From assembly GCA_030019255.1 (NCBI GenBank), contig JASEFK010000003.1, positions 83,095-147,094 of the forward strand: a stretch of 64,000 nt of DNA. The letters run 5' to 3'. This document shows positions 1 through 8,572 of this stretch, in pieces (the stretch's first letter is position 1; each line of letters begins with the position of its first letter). The DNA is from Actinomycetota bacterium. Its GTDB lineage: Bacteria; Actinomycetota; Geothermincolia; Geothermincolales; RBG-13-55-18. Both the position numbers and the translations under genes were made by a program. Below the pieces are notes generated by a model. It worked only from the letters and a program-made list of their open reading frames with translations. It did not search any database and had not been told where the DNA came from.

Positions 1-25
1 GGTGGAGGTGGCCGAGCAGGCCTGA
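1..25 (+). CDS. 3' tail of a gene truncated by the window edge
   Basis: The first bases read in frame as VEVAEQA followed by TGA at 23-25. The same reading with the same stop recurs 129 bp downstream inside a direct repeat, where more of the tail is visible (GKLGKKLVEVAEQA, stop at 151-153). This suggests the window opens in the last codons of a plus-strand gene whose 3' end has been duplicated. Only eight codons are inside the window, so no function can be given and the call itself is tentative. Confidence 0.35.
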
Positions 26-184
26 ACCCCTCCTTCCGGTTAAGCGCCCCGGACTTCTTTTTAAGGCCCTTGCGAGCGTTAACTGCAGATGGAGGTGGAG
101 CTGGGGAAGGGGAAGCTGGGGAAGAAGCTGGTGGAGGTGGCCGAGCAGGCCTGAACCCCTCCTTCCGGTTAAGCGCCCCGGACT
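1..184. repeat. Direct repeat of a gene 3' end, two copies
   Basis: Bases 1-55 and 130-184 are identical, an offset of 129 bp. Each copy holds the last seven codons and TGA of the truncated upstream gene plus about 30 bp of 3' sequence. Copy 2 is preceded by an in-frame ATG at 89 that reads M-E-V-E-L-G-K without any ribosome site, so it is more likely a duplicated gene tail than a new small gene. A shorter repeat (AAACCGGCCCCGCCGCCGG) recurs at 234-252 and 295-313. Confidence 0.8.
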
Positions 185-324
185 CTTCGGGCGGGGAGGA
201 TAAACTATTGTACTTTAGTTACCGATCAGATGGAAACCGGCCCCGCCGCCGGTGAGATGGGGGTCATTTCGAAGTCTACCCTCTCTTCCACTTCAAACCG
301 GCCCCGCCGCCGGGGGAGGCGCGG

Positions 325-525
325 TCAGGACTTGATGAAGCCGGTGGGCGGTTTCCCCTTCTCGGCTACCTCGATTATCAGCCGGTAAGCCCTCTCGAAG
401 AGCTGGAAATAGGAATCAGCGTCCCGGTATTTCTCGCGTTCCTCTTCCCCGGCGAACTCCAGGTAGCTGCGCACCAGGTCCAGGGCCACCTCGGCCTGGG
501 TCTTGGAAAATATGCCGTCGGGCAT
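325..525 (-). CDS. Small hypothetical protein, 66 aa
   Basis: I do not recognise this family. The start at 525 is chosen because AGGAGGA lies seven bases upstream of ATG (reading MPDGIFSK), whereas an in-frame ATG 12 codons earlier has no ribosome site. The protein is acidic and mostly helical by composition (ALDLVRSYLEFAGEEEREKY), has no membrane segment and no cysteine. The middle (YRDADSYFQLFERAYRLIIEVAEKG) resembles a short helical bundle rather than an enzyme. It stands alone, about 330 bp from the next plus-strand gene. Coding status rests on the strong ribosome site and codon pattern. Confidence 0.6.
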   Translation of the reverse strand: MPDGIFSKTQAEVALDLVRSYLEFAGEEEREKYRDADSYFQLFERAYRLIIEVAEKGKPPTGFIKS

Positions 526-843
526 GGTCTCCTCCTGTTTTTCTCGCAAGAGATGGCGCATTCCGCTTTAGCGGTCCCCGCCCTCCGGCGGACGTATTCC
601 GCCCACCCTTTCCGGACCGCACATTCCTTTTTCTTACCAGAAGGGAGGTCGTATTTCAAACGCGTCCGTCACGCCGCGAGGGCAAGCCGACCGGCTACAG
701 GGTTGGCGGAAGACAACCCCGGACATATGATATCCGTATGCGCCGCGCCTTAAGGGTCGTGGGCGCGAGCCACCCCACTAGGTCACGACCGGCGGGGATC
801 GCGAGGAAATGGAGGCGCAGTCCGGTTTTGTCCGGACCGTTTC
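526..843. other. Intergenic stretch, nothing recognised
   Basis: Divergent promoter region between the small minus-strand gene and the membrane protein at 844. I see no convincing ORF, hairpin with T-run or repeat here. Confidence 0.5.
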
Positions 844-1263
844 TTGAAAGGACAGGTTTTGGGTTACTCTCTGGCCGTTTTGGTATTTTTTGCCACGCTT
901 GGCGTTCTTATCTTCCTCTACGCCCTCCACTTCCGGCGGCGCGCCTTCATCCTGGGTCCCGATAGGCTGTGGTCCGCCCTCTCCCGAGCCCTGGAGGGCG
1001 AGGAAAACCGCTCCCAGGAGGAATTGGAGGAAGCGGCTCGCGAGCTGGAGGCCAGGTTCGGCCGGGCCGTCCTGTTCTCCTGGGTACTCCTCGCCCTGAA
1101 TCTCGGGGCCTGCCTGATCCTGACCTTTTTCACCATCCAACCCGCGCCGGCCCTCGCTCTTTGCGGACCTGCCGTCTTTCTCCTGTCCTCCGCCCTCTCC
1201 CTCGAGCTCCTCCGGGAGCTTCCCCGGACCCTACTGAAAGGGGGGCGGGATCGGAACCAGTGA
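844..1263 (+). CDS. Small integral membrane protein, about 139 aa
   Basis: Unrecognised membrane protein. Residues 5-28 form a hydrophobic N-terminal helix; a charged coiled-coil-like stretch follows (EGEENRSQEELEEAARELEARFG, about 50-73); then two hydrophobic helices lie at about 75-98 and 104-124, ending in a basic tail (LLKGGRDRNQ). The predicted topology is therefore three membrane spans with a central acidic linker. The 844 start is TTG without a ribosome site; a second TTG at 859 has AAAGGA six bases upstream and may be the real start. The gene stands alone, with 400 bp of empty sequence after it. Confidence 0.6.
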   Translation: MKGQVLGYSLAVLVFFATLGVLIFLYALHFRRRAFILGPDRLWSALSRALEGEENRSQEELEEAARELEARFGRAVLFSWVLLALNLGACLILTFFTIQPAPALALCGPAVFLLSSALSLELLRELPRTLLKGGRDRNQ

Positions 1264-1679
1264 ACCGCGCTGCGCTCGCGCGGCGAGAGTGTTAAGTCAA
1301 GTGGAAAGGGCATGCCATAGTGATCACAGTAGTTTCAACGCTGTTGGGAGAGGGAGCAGGATAAGGAGACCCGATCCGTTCCGCTCCGTGGGGAAAGCGG
1401 AGAAGACGGGCCATCCGGAAGGAAAGCATCGCTACCATGAGGTATATTAACCATAGCCGTTGCGCCTCCGCACGGAGACCGGGAGTCGGGCCGGGGCGAA
1501 GTTGAAGAGACGTGCGCTACATCGCCCTTGACCCGGGGGCGGCGATCGGCCGGAAACCCGAAAACGGCGGGCGGAAGTGGAGCGAATGAAGCGAAGATAT
1601 ACCCATGACCCATGAGCGTTTTGCCCCGCGCGGGGAGCGGAACGGGAACCGGGGCGGCGGGCAAAGGGGGGCGCGATAG
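1264..1679. other. Intergenic stretch, nothing recognised
   Basis: No supported gene, terminator or repeat was found between the small membrane protein and the FAD oxidoreductase. Overlapping open frames here lack ribosome sites and have arbitrary composition. Confidence 0.5.
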
Positions 1680-4148
1680 GTGCCCAAAACTCCGGGGCAG
1701 CGGACGACCGTTGAAGGGGAGCTGACGGAAAGCGAATACATCCATGGGCGAAACGGGAGGATCCGGTTGAGGAAGAGGGGCCTTCTTCTTTTCCTTCTGG
1801 CCATGGCAGCGTGGACGACCTTCGCCGTGCTCTGCCGCCTGGAAATGGCATTCTGGGGAGCGGCAGCCGCCCTGGCCCTCTCCTTACTGGTGCTCCTGCT
1901 CCTTCCCCGCGGACACAGGTTCAACATTCTTTCCGCCTTCTCTCTGCTCTTCTTCGCCGTGGCCACCGCCGCCGTTCCGGCTTTGGGAGAGACCCTCACG
2001 AACCGCCTTCCCAATCTGCTTGCCGGCGGGTTCGCCACCCTGTGCATCATGGCCGGCTACGGGGCGCTGGAGGGGGCGCTTTTTCCCGCTCACTTCCTGG
2101 AGCTGGATTACCCCGAGAGCATGCGCCGTAGCCCCATCCTGCGCCGGGCCTTCTGGGTGGTGACCCTGGCCTGGAACCTCCTCTTCCTCGCCGGCCTGGT
2201 CGCTGGCCTGGTGAGCATGCTGGCCTTGCGGGAATCCGCCGCCCTTCTGGTGTCCTCCACTTTCGCCATCGCCCTCTTCGGCCTGGGCATCCTGATCACC
2301 CCGCTTGTCCTTTCCCTCCTTCCCAGGCGAATGGAGGTGAGGCTGGTGGAAAAGGGGCCCCTGGCGCCCAGGTGGAAGCCTCCCCTTCTCACCCCGGGGA
2401 CTTCCCGTGCCGCCAACGAGTTCGACGCCGTGGTGGTGGGTTCGGGCATAGGGGGCCTGGCCTGCGCCGCCCTCCTCTCCCAGGCGGGCATGAAGGTCCT
2501 GGTGGCGGAGAAGGGAAGGCTGGCGGGAGGGTATTCCCAGACCTACGAGTGGGAGGGTTATCCCCTGAATTCCGGGCCCACGGTGCTCCTAGGCGGCGGG
2601 GAAGGCGGAGTCCTCAACGCCTTGCTCCGGAGGCTCGACCTGGAGCACAGGGTCCCCATGCGCCGCCTCTCCTGGGGCATCGCCAACGGCAGGCTGGCCC
2701 TGCGCCTGGGCCAGGGGGCCGAGCCCGATATGGAAAAACTTTCCAGAAAATTCCCCACCTGCAGGGAAGGGCTGCAGCGGCTCCTCTCCGACCTCCGGCG
2801 CTTCCGGGGCGAGCTGAGGGACCGCGCCGACTACCTCTCCTCCCCCCTCCCCTCCAGCATCGAGGATTACCACGAGCAGTTCATCCGTCATCCCCTCTCC
2901 GCGCACTGGCAGAACCTTTCCTTCCGGGAGATGCTCGAGGATTACCTGGACGACGACCGCCTGGTGGACCTCCTGGGAAGGCTTTCCACCATACTGGGAG
3001 GCGAGCCCTCCACCTTCCCCGCCTACGAGGGGGCGCGATTGCTGGTCTCCCTGTTCATAGACGGCATCCACTATCCCGCGGTCCACATGTCCGGCCTGGT
3101 GGAGGCGCTGGCGGAAAAGGTTCGCCGTGGGGGCGGGAGGATAACCACCTCCTGCGGCGTGGAGGAGATACTCCTGCGGGGTGAGGGCACAGCATCCGTG
3201 CCCCTCGGCGTCCGGCTGGCCGACGGTACCCAAGCGCGAAGCGGCGTGGTCATCCTGGACGTGGACCCCCGCAGGGCGGCGGGAGGGCTTCTCCCTCCCT
3301 CTGCACTGGGGAGCGACTTCCTGCGGGAGATGGAAAGGCTCAGGCCCTCGCCCTCGGCCTTCCTGCTGCACCTCATCTTCGAGGAAGAGCTGCGCATCCC
3401 CGATCGTGTGTTCCTCTTCCCGGCCCGGCCGCGGCGGGTGCGCACCGGCGACACCTTCGTGGAAATCGACTCCCTCATCCTCTCCCGGGAAGCGTCCACC
3501 AAGGCCCCCCATGGCGGTTGCGTGCTCATGGTACGGGCAAACATACCGGCCGCGTGCTTCCCCGCCTTCGAGGACCAGCGGGACTCCGAGGAACTGGGGA
3601 CGGAGCTCACCGCGCTGGTCAAGGAGGAACTGGCCTCCGTGCTCCCCGCCGTGAAGAGGGCGGTGAAGGAGTTCGTCACCCTGCCCACCCACCTGGCGCG
3701 GCTGGCTTCCCACGGGCAGGGAGCGGCCTTCGGGTTCGCCCCCCTGCTGACCCAGTGGTACTTCCGCCGCCCCGGACCCCGCCTCGCCCCGGCCAACCTC
3801 TACCTGGTGGGGGGCTGGAGCCGCTACGGGGGCGGCCTGGAGGGGGCGGTCCTGAGCGGGGCGGTGGTGGCCCGCGAGTTATGCGGAGAAAGCCCTTACG
3901 GATCGGCCGGTCCGTCATCCGAATACGCGGCTGTGAGAGCTCCGGCCGGAGAGGGTGCGCCGGGAGGCCGGAGCGGAGAGATGCCGGACGAAGAGGTGGG
4001 TACCGGTAAAGAGGCTCGGACCAGGAAACGCTCGAGGGGAAAGAGGGAGGACGGCCGCAAGAGGCGGTCGCTGTCGGGCTCGCTCCGGCGCGGCCGGCGG
4101 GCCGAGCGGGAGGAGGACGGGGAGGACGGGGAGGATGGGGAGGACTGA
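1680..4148 (+). CDS. Membrane-fused FAD-dependent oxidoreductase, CrtI/phytoene desaturase superfamily
   Basis: Residues about 34-215 form roughly six transmembrane helices. A dinucleotide fold with GSGIGG (254-259) and the ribose-binding acidic residue in VAEKG follows, then a long body ending in the FAD-contact segment (LVGGWSRYGGGLEGAVLSGA, near 708-728). The C-terminal half matches NAD(P)/FAD-dependent carotenoid desaturase/isomerase-like enzymes (COG1233). Those are usually about 500 aa; this one is 822 aa because of the membrane module and an 85-residue low-complexity tail, first basic (RKRSRGKREDGRKRR), then repeated EDG. The GTG start at 1680 has no clear ribosome site; ATG 1743 is an alternative. 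The stop overlaps the next gene by 14 bp. The substrate is unknown; a lipid or isoprenoid at the membrane is inference. Confidence 0.8.
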   Translation: MPKTPGQRTTVEGELTESEYIHGRNGRIRLRKRGLLLFLLAMAAWTTFAVLCRLEMAFWGAAAALALSLLVLLLLPRGHRFNILSAFSLLFFAVATAAVPALGETLTNRLPNLLAGGFATLCIMAGYGALEGALFPAHFLELDYPESMRRSPILRRAFWVVTLAWNLLFLAGLVAGLVSMLALRESAALLVSSTFAIALFGLGILITPLVLSLLPRRMEVRLVEKGPLAPRWKPPLLTPGTSRAANEFDAVVVGSGIGGLACAALLSQAGMKVLVAEKGRLAGGYSQTYEWEGYPLNSGPTVLLGGGEGGVLNALLRRLDLEHRVPMRRLSWGIANGRLALRLGQGAEPDMEKLSRKFPTCREGLQRLLSDLRRFRGELRDRADYLSSPLPSSIEDYHEQFIRHPLSAHWQNLSFREMLEDYLDDDRLVDLLGRLSTILGGEPSTFPAYEGARLLVSLFIDGIHYPAVHMSGLVEALAEKVRRGGGRITTSCGVEEILLRGEGTASVPLGVRLADGTQARSGVVILDVDPRRAAGGLLPPSALGSDFLREMERLRPSPSAFLLHLIFEEELRIPDRVFLFPARPRRVRTGDTFVEIDSLILSREASTKAPHGGCVLMVRANIPAACFPAFEDQRDSEELGTELTALVKEELASVLPAVKRAVKEFVTLPTHLARLASHGQGAAFGFAPLLTQWYFRRPGPRLAPANLYLVGGWSRYGGGLEGAVLSGAVVARELCGESPYGSAGPSSEYAAVRAPAGEGAPGGRSGEMPDEEVGTGKEARTRKRSRGKREDGRKRRSLSGSLRRGRRAEREEDGEDGEDGED

Positions 4149-4947
4149 ACGCAGGTTCACCATAGCCCAGATATCCGACCTCCACTGCGGGGACTTGAGG
4201 TTCGACCCCCGACTCATGGACAACTGCATCCGCGCCGTCAACGCCGTGCAACCCGACCTGGTGGTGGTGGCCGGGGACCTCACGGCCAACGGCTACCGCG
4301 AGGAGTTCGAGGAGGCCCGTGAGTATATAAGTACCATTGAATGCCCGCGCAAGATAATCATAGCCGGGAACCACGACTGCCGGAACGTGGGTTACCTCCA
4401 TTTCGAGGAGCTCATGGGTCCCCGCACCTCCAGCATGAGCTTCTCCCACAGCGGCACCTGCGGGAAACACCTGAGCGAGCGGGTGGAGGTGGTGGCCGTG
4501 GACTCCAACAAGGCCGACCTCGACGACGGAGAGGTGGGCCGCCACAATTACAGCTTCATCAGGAAGGAGTTCTCCGCGGAGGTGACCTTCAAGGTCTTCG
4601 TGCTTCACCACCACCTGGTGCACATCCCGGGGACGGGCAGGGAGAGGAACATCGTCTGGGACGCCGGTGACGTCCTGCAGGTGCTCAGGGACACCAAGGT
4701 GGACATCGTCTTGAACGGTCACAAGCACGTCCCCTACGTGTGGCCCCTGGACCGCATGTACCTTATCACCTCCGGCACGGCCTCCACCTGGAGGACCCGG
4801 GGCTTCACCCCTCCCTCCTTCAACCTCATCGAGATAGTGGGGGAGGAGATAACCGTGCACATGGTCTCCAGCCCGGACGGGGAGAGGCGCACGGAGGTCT
4901 TCCCGCGCTGGTGGTGTCACGAAAGGTTCGCCAGCTACGGGCGTTAA
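4135..4947 (+). CDS. Calcineurin-like metallophosphoesterase
   Basis: The metal-binding signature is complete: DLHCGD (Asp15, His17), VVAGDLTANG (Asp48), AGNHD (Asn79, His80), LHHHL near 159 and NGHKH near 193. This is the standard dinuclear metallophosphoesterase fold (COG1409). At 270 aa it has the size of a bare catalytic domain without signal peptide, so it should be cytoplasmic. ATG 4135 is chosen because GGGGAGGAC precedes it and the conserved fold begins nine residues later. It starts 14 bp before the stop of the membrane oxidoreductase, implying translational coupling. Its stop overlaps the stop of the minus-strand receiver gene by a few bases. The substrate (phosphodiester, nucleotide or lipid) cannot be told from sequence. 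Confidence 0.88.
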   Translation: MGRTERRFTIAQISDLHCGDLRFDPRLMDNCIRAVNAVQPDLVVVAGDLTANGYREEFEEAREYISTIECPRKIIIAGNHDCRNVGYLHFEELMGPRTSSMSFSHSGTCGKHLSERVEVVAVDSNKADLDDGEVGRHNYSFIRKEFSAEVTFKVFVLHHHLVHIPGTGRERNIVWDAGDVLQVLRDTKVDIVLNGHKHVPYVWPLDRMYLITSGTASTWRTRGFTPPSFNLIEIVGEEITVHMVSSPDGERRTEVFPRWWCHERFASYGR

Positions 4948-5339
4948 GCCTGGCCGGGGACCGTCTTTTCCTCGCCCAGGACTTTCTCTATCCTCTCCAG
5001 GAGGTCGCTGAATACGTAGGGCTTGGCGATGTAGTCCGCGGCCTGTAGCTTCCTGGCCCTCTCCACGTCCTCGGGTCGGTTCTTCACCGTGGAGACAATT
5101 ACCGGGATGGAGGCGGTCTCGGGATCCGACCTCAGGTCCCCCATGATCTCCCACCCGCTCCTTCCCGGCATGAGGATGTCCAGGACGACGAGGTCGGGCC
5201 TTTCCTCCCGGCACCTCTGGACGGCCGCCTTGCTGTCCATGCAGGAGATTACCCGGTATCCCTGCCTGGAGAGGCGGCGCTCCAGGAGCTCCACGATGAC
5301 CTGGTTGTCCTCGATGATCATTATCTTGCCGCCGGGCAT
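4944..5339 (-). CDS. Stand-alone CheY-like response regulator receiver
   Basis: A single receiver domain of 131 aa with no output domain. The acidic pocket is IIEDN (Glu10, Asp11), the phosphoacceptor is Asp54 in VVLDILMPG and the conserved lysine is Lys106 in AKPY. The switch Thr/Ser is present as IVSTVKN. ATG 5339 is preceded by GAGAGG nine bases away; an upstream in-frame Met lacks one. Output is probably through protein contact. No histidine kinase lies next to it; the kinase at 62272 has its own partners. It converges on the metallophosphoesterase and overlaps it only by the stop codons. Confidence 0.88.
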   Translation of the reverse strand: MPGGKIMIIEDNQVIVELLERRLSRQGYRVISCMDSKAAVQRCREERPDLVVLDILMPGRSGWEIMGDLRSDPETASIPVIVSTVKNRPEDVERARKLQAADYIAKPYVFSDLLERIEKVLGEEKTVPGQA

Positions 5340-5806
5340 GATCGAACACCTCTCCCCCGAGGAGCAGGAAACTCCTTCCATCCGCACCTTCTCCATTATA
5401 GGGCAGGCGGCGGGCAGATTCCCACCCGCCGGGTATAGGAGTGTGGCCGTTACTTCGTGTCCTTCCCCGTTATTCGCCGGAGATAGTGGGTATAAGAGTA
5501 TGAGAATGAGGTATGATTTGGGGAAGGGTTCTGGTAAAGTCCGGAAGGTAAGGGGGCGGGTAATGCCCACTCGGAAGTCAAGGGCCGATCCAGGGCATGA
5601 AGGGGCGGGAAGGGAACCATCGGATAGCAAACCAGTTCCCGCTCCGGCTTGACTTCGAACCCGGGCGGGAAGGAACCATCCGAACCCGTCCGGCGTCCGT
5701 TGAGAGGAAGTTCGCCGGGGCACCTGTTGAAGTCAGCACAAGGGAGACCACAGGGGGGTAAAGCGTCGGGATGCCGGAAACGGAGAAGGAAAGGAAAGGC
5801 GAGAAC
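5340..5806. other. Divergent promoter region, no gene
   Basis: This 467-bp stretch separates the minus-strand receiver gene from the plus-strand radical SAM gene, so it should hold promoters for both. An AT-richer patch at 5490-5520 contains TATGAT (5512-5517) as a possible -10 element for the plus strand, without a good -35. No small gene is supported. Confidence 0.4.
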
Positions 5807-7306
5807 ATGCGCGTCACGCTCATCGAACCCAAGGCGCCGGGGGTCCACGTATACGCCAAGTTCAAGCTCCCTCGCCTGGGGCTGCCCCTCCTGGGGGCCA
5901 TGCTGGAAAGGGAGCTGGGAATACGACCTACCATCTATTTCCAGGAACTGGGGGGCATCAACTGGGAAGCGGTGGCCTCCTCCGACCTGGTGGGCATCTC
6001 CACCATCACCCCCACCGCCCCGGAGGCCTACTCCATTCTGGAGGAGGTCAAGAGGCGGGGCGACATACCCGTGGTCATGGGCGGGCCCCACGTGACCTTC
6101 CTCCCCGAGGAGGCCCTGAGCAGAGGGGCCGACTTCGTCATCCGCGGCGAGGGCGAGTACTCCTTCCTCGAGCTGGTGAGGCGCATTCGGGAGGGGCGGC
6201 GGGACTTCGACGACATCCCCGGCCTCTCCCACCGGGACGGAGAGGGGTTCCGCCACAACCCCGTGGTCCCCCGCGTGGACAACCTGGACGACCTGCCCTG
6301 GCCGGACCTGACCCTCATCCACAACTGGGAGAAGATACGCATCCTCCCGGTGATGACCAGCCGGGGATGTCCCTACAACTGCAAGTTCTGCTCCGTGACC
6401 AAGATGTTCGGGCGGCGCTACCGCTTCCGGGACACGGAAGACGTCCTCGCGGAGCTGGAAGCCCTCCACCGCCGCAACCCCAAGGCCACCATCTTCTTCT
6501 ACGACGACAACTTCACCGCCAACGTGCGGCGTACCAAGGAACTCCTCCGGGGAATGATAGAGAGAGACCTTCGGGTGCGCTGGACGGCCCAGGCTCGGGT
6601 GGACGTGATCAGGGACCGGGAGCTCCTGGGGCTCATGCGCGACAGCGGCTGCCTCTTCCTCTACCTGGGGCTGGAGTCCATCAACCCCAAGACCCTGGAA
6701 AGCTACCGCAAGGAGCAGACGGTCCAGGACATCGCCGAGGCGGTGAAGGTCCTCCACGACTATGGCATCAAGGTACACGGGATGTTCGTCCTGGGTTCCG
6801 ACGAGGACGACGTGAAGACCATCCGCGAGACGGTGCGCTTCGCCCGGAGCCTCAAGATAGACACCGTCCAGTTCCTGGTCCTCACCCCGCTTCCTGGCAC
6901 CGAGACTTACGAGGAACTTCGGCTCCAGGGGAGGATACTCATCGAGGACTGGTCCAAGTACAGCGGGCACCACGTGGTTTTCAACCCCCGCAACATGACC
7001 CCCTACCAGCTGCAAAAGGAAGGGTCCATCCGCTCCATGCGCCGTTTCTACTCCACCTGGCAGTGTTGGAAGCTGGGGCTGCTCTTCCGCTGGAAGGAGA
7101 TGGCCCTCTACGTCTACGCCCACCACGCCGTGAACCGCTGGCGCTCCCTCAATCGGGACTTCCTCAAGGAACTCAAGCAGAGGGGGTTCCGCATCCGCAA
7201 GCCGGGCACGGAGGATGGGAGCGCCGATGAGGGACAGGTTTCCTCCGGGGCGGAGATGGGGGGAGGTCCCCAGTCAGTGACACCCCTGAACCACAAGTCG
7301 GCATGA
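5807..7306 (+). CDS. B12-binding domain radical SAM protein
   Basis: Residues 1-140 form a cobalamin-binding-like Rossmann domain (DLVGISTITPTAPEAYSILE, VVMGGPHVTFLPEEAL, VIRGEGE). The radical SAM core follows with the cluster motif CPYNCKFC (Cys188, Cys192, Cys195), and the barrel continues with YDDNFTAN, LGLES and MFVLGSDEDD. This is the BchE/HpnP/HpnJ-type architecture, usually methylating or rearranging lipids, hopanoids or cofactors. The C-terminal 100 residues (RRFYSTWQCWKLGLLFRWKE onward) are aromatic and basic, as in membrane-lipid-acting members. ATG 5807 is chosen because AAAGG precedes it at normal spacing; ATG 5771 is 12 codons earlier. No pathway neighbours identify the substrate. 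Confidence 0.85.
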   Translation: MRVTLIEPKAPGVHVYAKFKLPRLGLPLLGAMLERELGIRPTIYFQELGGINWEAVASSDLVGISTITPTAPEAYSILEEVKRRGDIPVVMGGPHVTFLPEEALSRGADFVIRGEGEYSFLELVRRIREGRRDFDDIPGLSHRDGEGFRHNPVVPRVDNLDDLPWPDLTLIHNWEKIRILPVMTSRGCPYNCKFCSVTKMFGRRYRFRDTEDVLAELEALHRRNPKATIFFYDDNFTANVRRTKELLRGMIERDLRVRWTAQARVDVIRDRELLGLMRDSGCLFLYLGLESINPKTLESYRKEQTVQDIAEAVKVLHDYGIKVHGMFVLGSDEDDVKTIRETVRFARSLKIDTVQFLVLTPLPGTETYEELRLQGRILIEDWSKYSGHHVVFNPRNMTPYQLQKEGSIRSMRRFYSTWQCWKLGLLFRWKEMALYVYAHHAVNRWRSLNRDFLKELKQRGFRIRKPGTEDGSADEGQVSSGAEMGGGPQSVTPLNHKSA

Positions 7307-7831
7307 GAGCCGGGGGAGATAATCATGCCTCCGAACATGGGTCGTTCGTTGCCGGATTTATGCTGCTTCATGCATATAAACACGCGTGTGGCAATCACTC
7401 CGATCATGGGTCGTCCGTGAGTTCCTGGACGATCCCGTTCCATCACCCTGGCGTTCAGATGGAGCGGATTCGGACAGGAAAGGAAACGAATACAGGAGGA
7501 GCGGGGAAAGCTTGGGTCATCCGCGTAGCGTGAAAGTGGGGCGAATAGCGATAATCGTCTCATCGGAAAGGGCAGGCCCGCACCGGAGTTGAATATAATA
7601 AAGGTTCGTAGAAAAGGGGTCGTGTGGTCCTTGGGACTGCGGGCTTGAGGACAGCGTGGAACCATAACCGTCCCTGCTGCGGGCCAGGAAACGACAAGTG
7701 GGTCCGGGTCCAACCGCAACCGGGTTACGGAAGGGACGGGGCGTAAGACGGCTGTCCAGAACACAGCTTTCGGTGCGCAGGGAAGGGCGCCCGGGAGAGG
7801 CGCACGCGAGGAATCATGGAGGTGTTGGAGC
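7307..7831. other. Intergenic region with a possible promoter
   Basis: About 525 bp without a supported gene. TATAAT at 7594-7599 in an AT-richer patch could be a -10 element for the lipoprotein gene about 230 bp downstream, but I cannot see a matching -35. Confidence 0.35.
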
Positions 7832-8410
7832 ATGAGGAAATACCTGGTGGTAATGCTGGCGGGGCTCCTGGCACTCACCGCGGCCGTCACCATAATCGGC
7901 TGCGGAGGCGAGAAAGACCTGGAAACGGCCAAGTCTCTAATGAAGGACGGAGACCTCTCCTACGACAAGGTGGAGACGGCGAAGAGTACCCTGGAGGAGA
8001 AGCAAGCCGACATAGCGAAGTCCCTGCTTTCGGGAGATAAGTCCGGCGTCACGCCCGAACAGATGGAACAGACCAAGGAAGATATAGGCAAGATCGTCTC
8101 CGGGGTGAAGGCCGACCTCCAGGCGGCCAAGGCCAGCTACGAGCAGATCCTCCAGCTGGAAGGCGTGGAGAAGTACAAGGAGTACGCGGAGAAAATGCTC
8201 GAAGTGGTGGAGAAGGACGAAGAGCTCCTGGCCCAGGTGGAGGCCCTGATCGCCAAGTTCATGCAGATGCTGTCCTCCATGCAGCCTGGAACCATGCCCG
8301 ACCTGTCCGTTCTCCTTGAGAGCGAGGAGATGAAGAAGATAAACGAGCTTTCCGAAACTATAGACAACCTGATGAATGAGGCAAACAAGCTGAAGAAGGA
8401 GCTGGAATAG
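7832..8410 (+). CDS. Coiled-coil lipoprotein, 192 aa
   Basis: MRKYLVV starts a typical lipoprotein signal peptide with a hydrophobic core and the lipobox IIGC at residues 21-24, so Cys24 should be lipidated. The mature part is almost wholly helical and charged, with heptad-like runs (KADLQAAKASYEQILQLE, EKDEELLAQVEALIAKFMQM, ETIDNLMNEANKLKKELE) and no enzyme motif. It probably forms an extracytoplasmic helical bundle. GGAGGTGTT lies upstream of the ATG at usable spacing. It stands alone and ends just before a strong intrinsic terminator. The family is not recognised beyond the lipoprotein class. Confidence 0.82.
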   Translation: MRKYLVVMLAGLLALTAAVTIIGCGGEKDLETAKSLMKDGDLSYDKVETAKSTLEEKQADIAKSLLSGDKSGVTPEQMEQTKEDIGKIVSGVKADLQAAKASYEQILQLEGVEKYKEYAEKMLEVVEKDEELLAQVEALIAKFMQMLSSMQPGTMPDLSVLLESEEMKKINELSETIDNLMNEANKLKKELE

Positions 8411-8443
8411 GAGGACTCCGGGCCAGAGGGAAGAGCAGCTCGC

Positions 8444-8476
8444 GGGCCGGGGGCATTTCCGCCTCCGGCCCCTTTT
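8444..8476 (+). terminator. Rho-independent terminator after the lipoprotein gene
   Basis: An 11-bp stem (GGGCCGGGGGC at 8444-8454 with GCCTCCGGCCC at 8461-8471, one G-T wobble) closes a six-base loop and is followed by CTTTTGATTTATTTT. It starts 34 bp after the lipoprotein stop codon. Confidence 0.85.
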
Positions 8477-8572
8477 GATTTATTTTGTTATAAAATATTT
8501 AGCAGTACTTGCTGGTGCGGCTTTTACCGCCGGTAAACCAGACATGTTCGTTCGGAACAGGGGTGTTTCACC

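Noticed and set aside
3676-5349. A 557-codon open frame on the minus strand across the oxidoreductase end and metallophosphoesterase
   Set aside because: It is antisense to two well-supported genes, His/Val/Pro-rich without domain motifs, and its only real part (the receiver) lies in another frame.
5450-7126. 558-codon minus-strand frame over the radical SAM gene
   Set aside because: Antisense shadow created by GC-rich codon bias; the plus-strand gene has clear cobalamin and radical SAM motifs.
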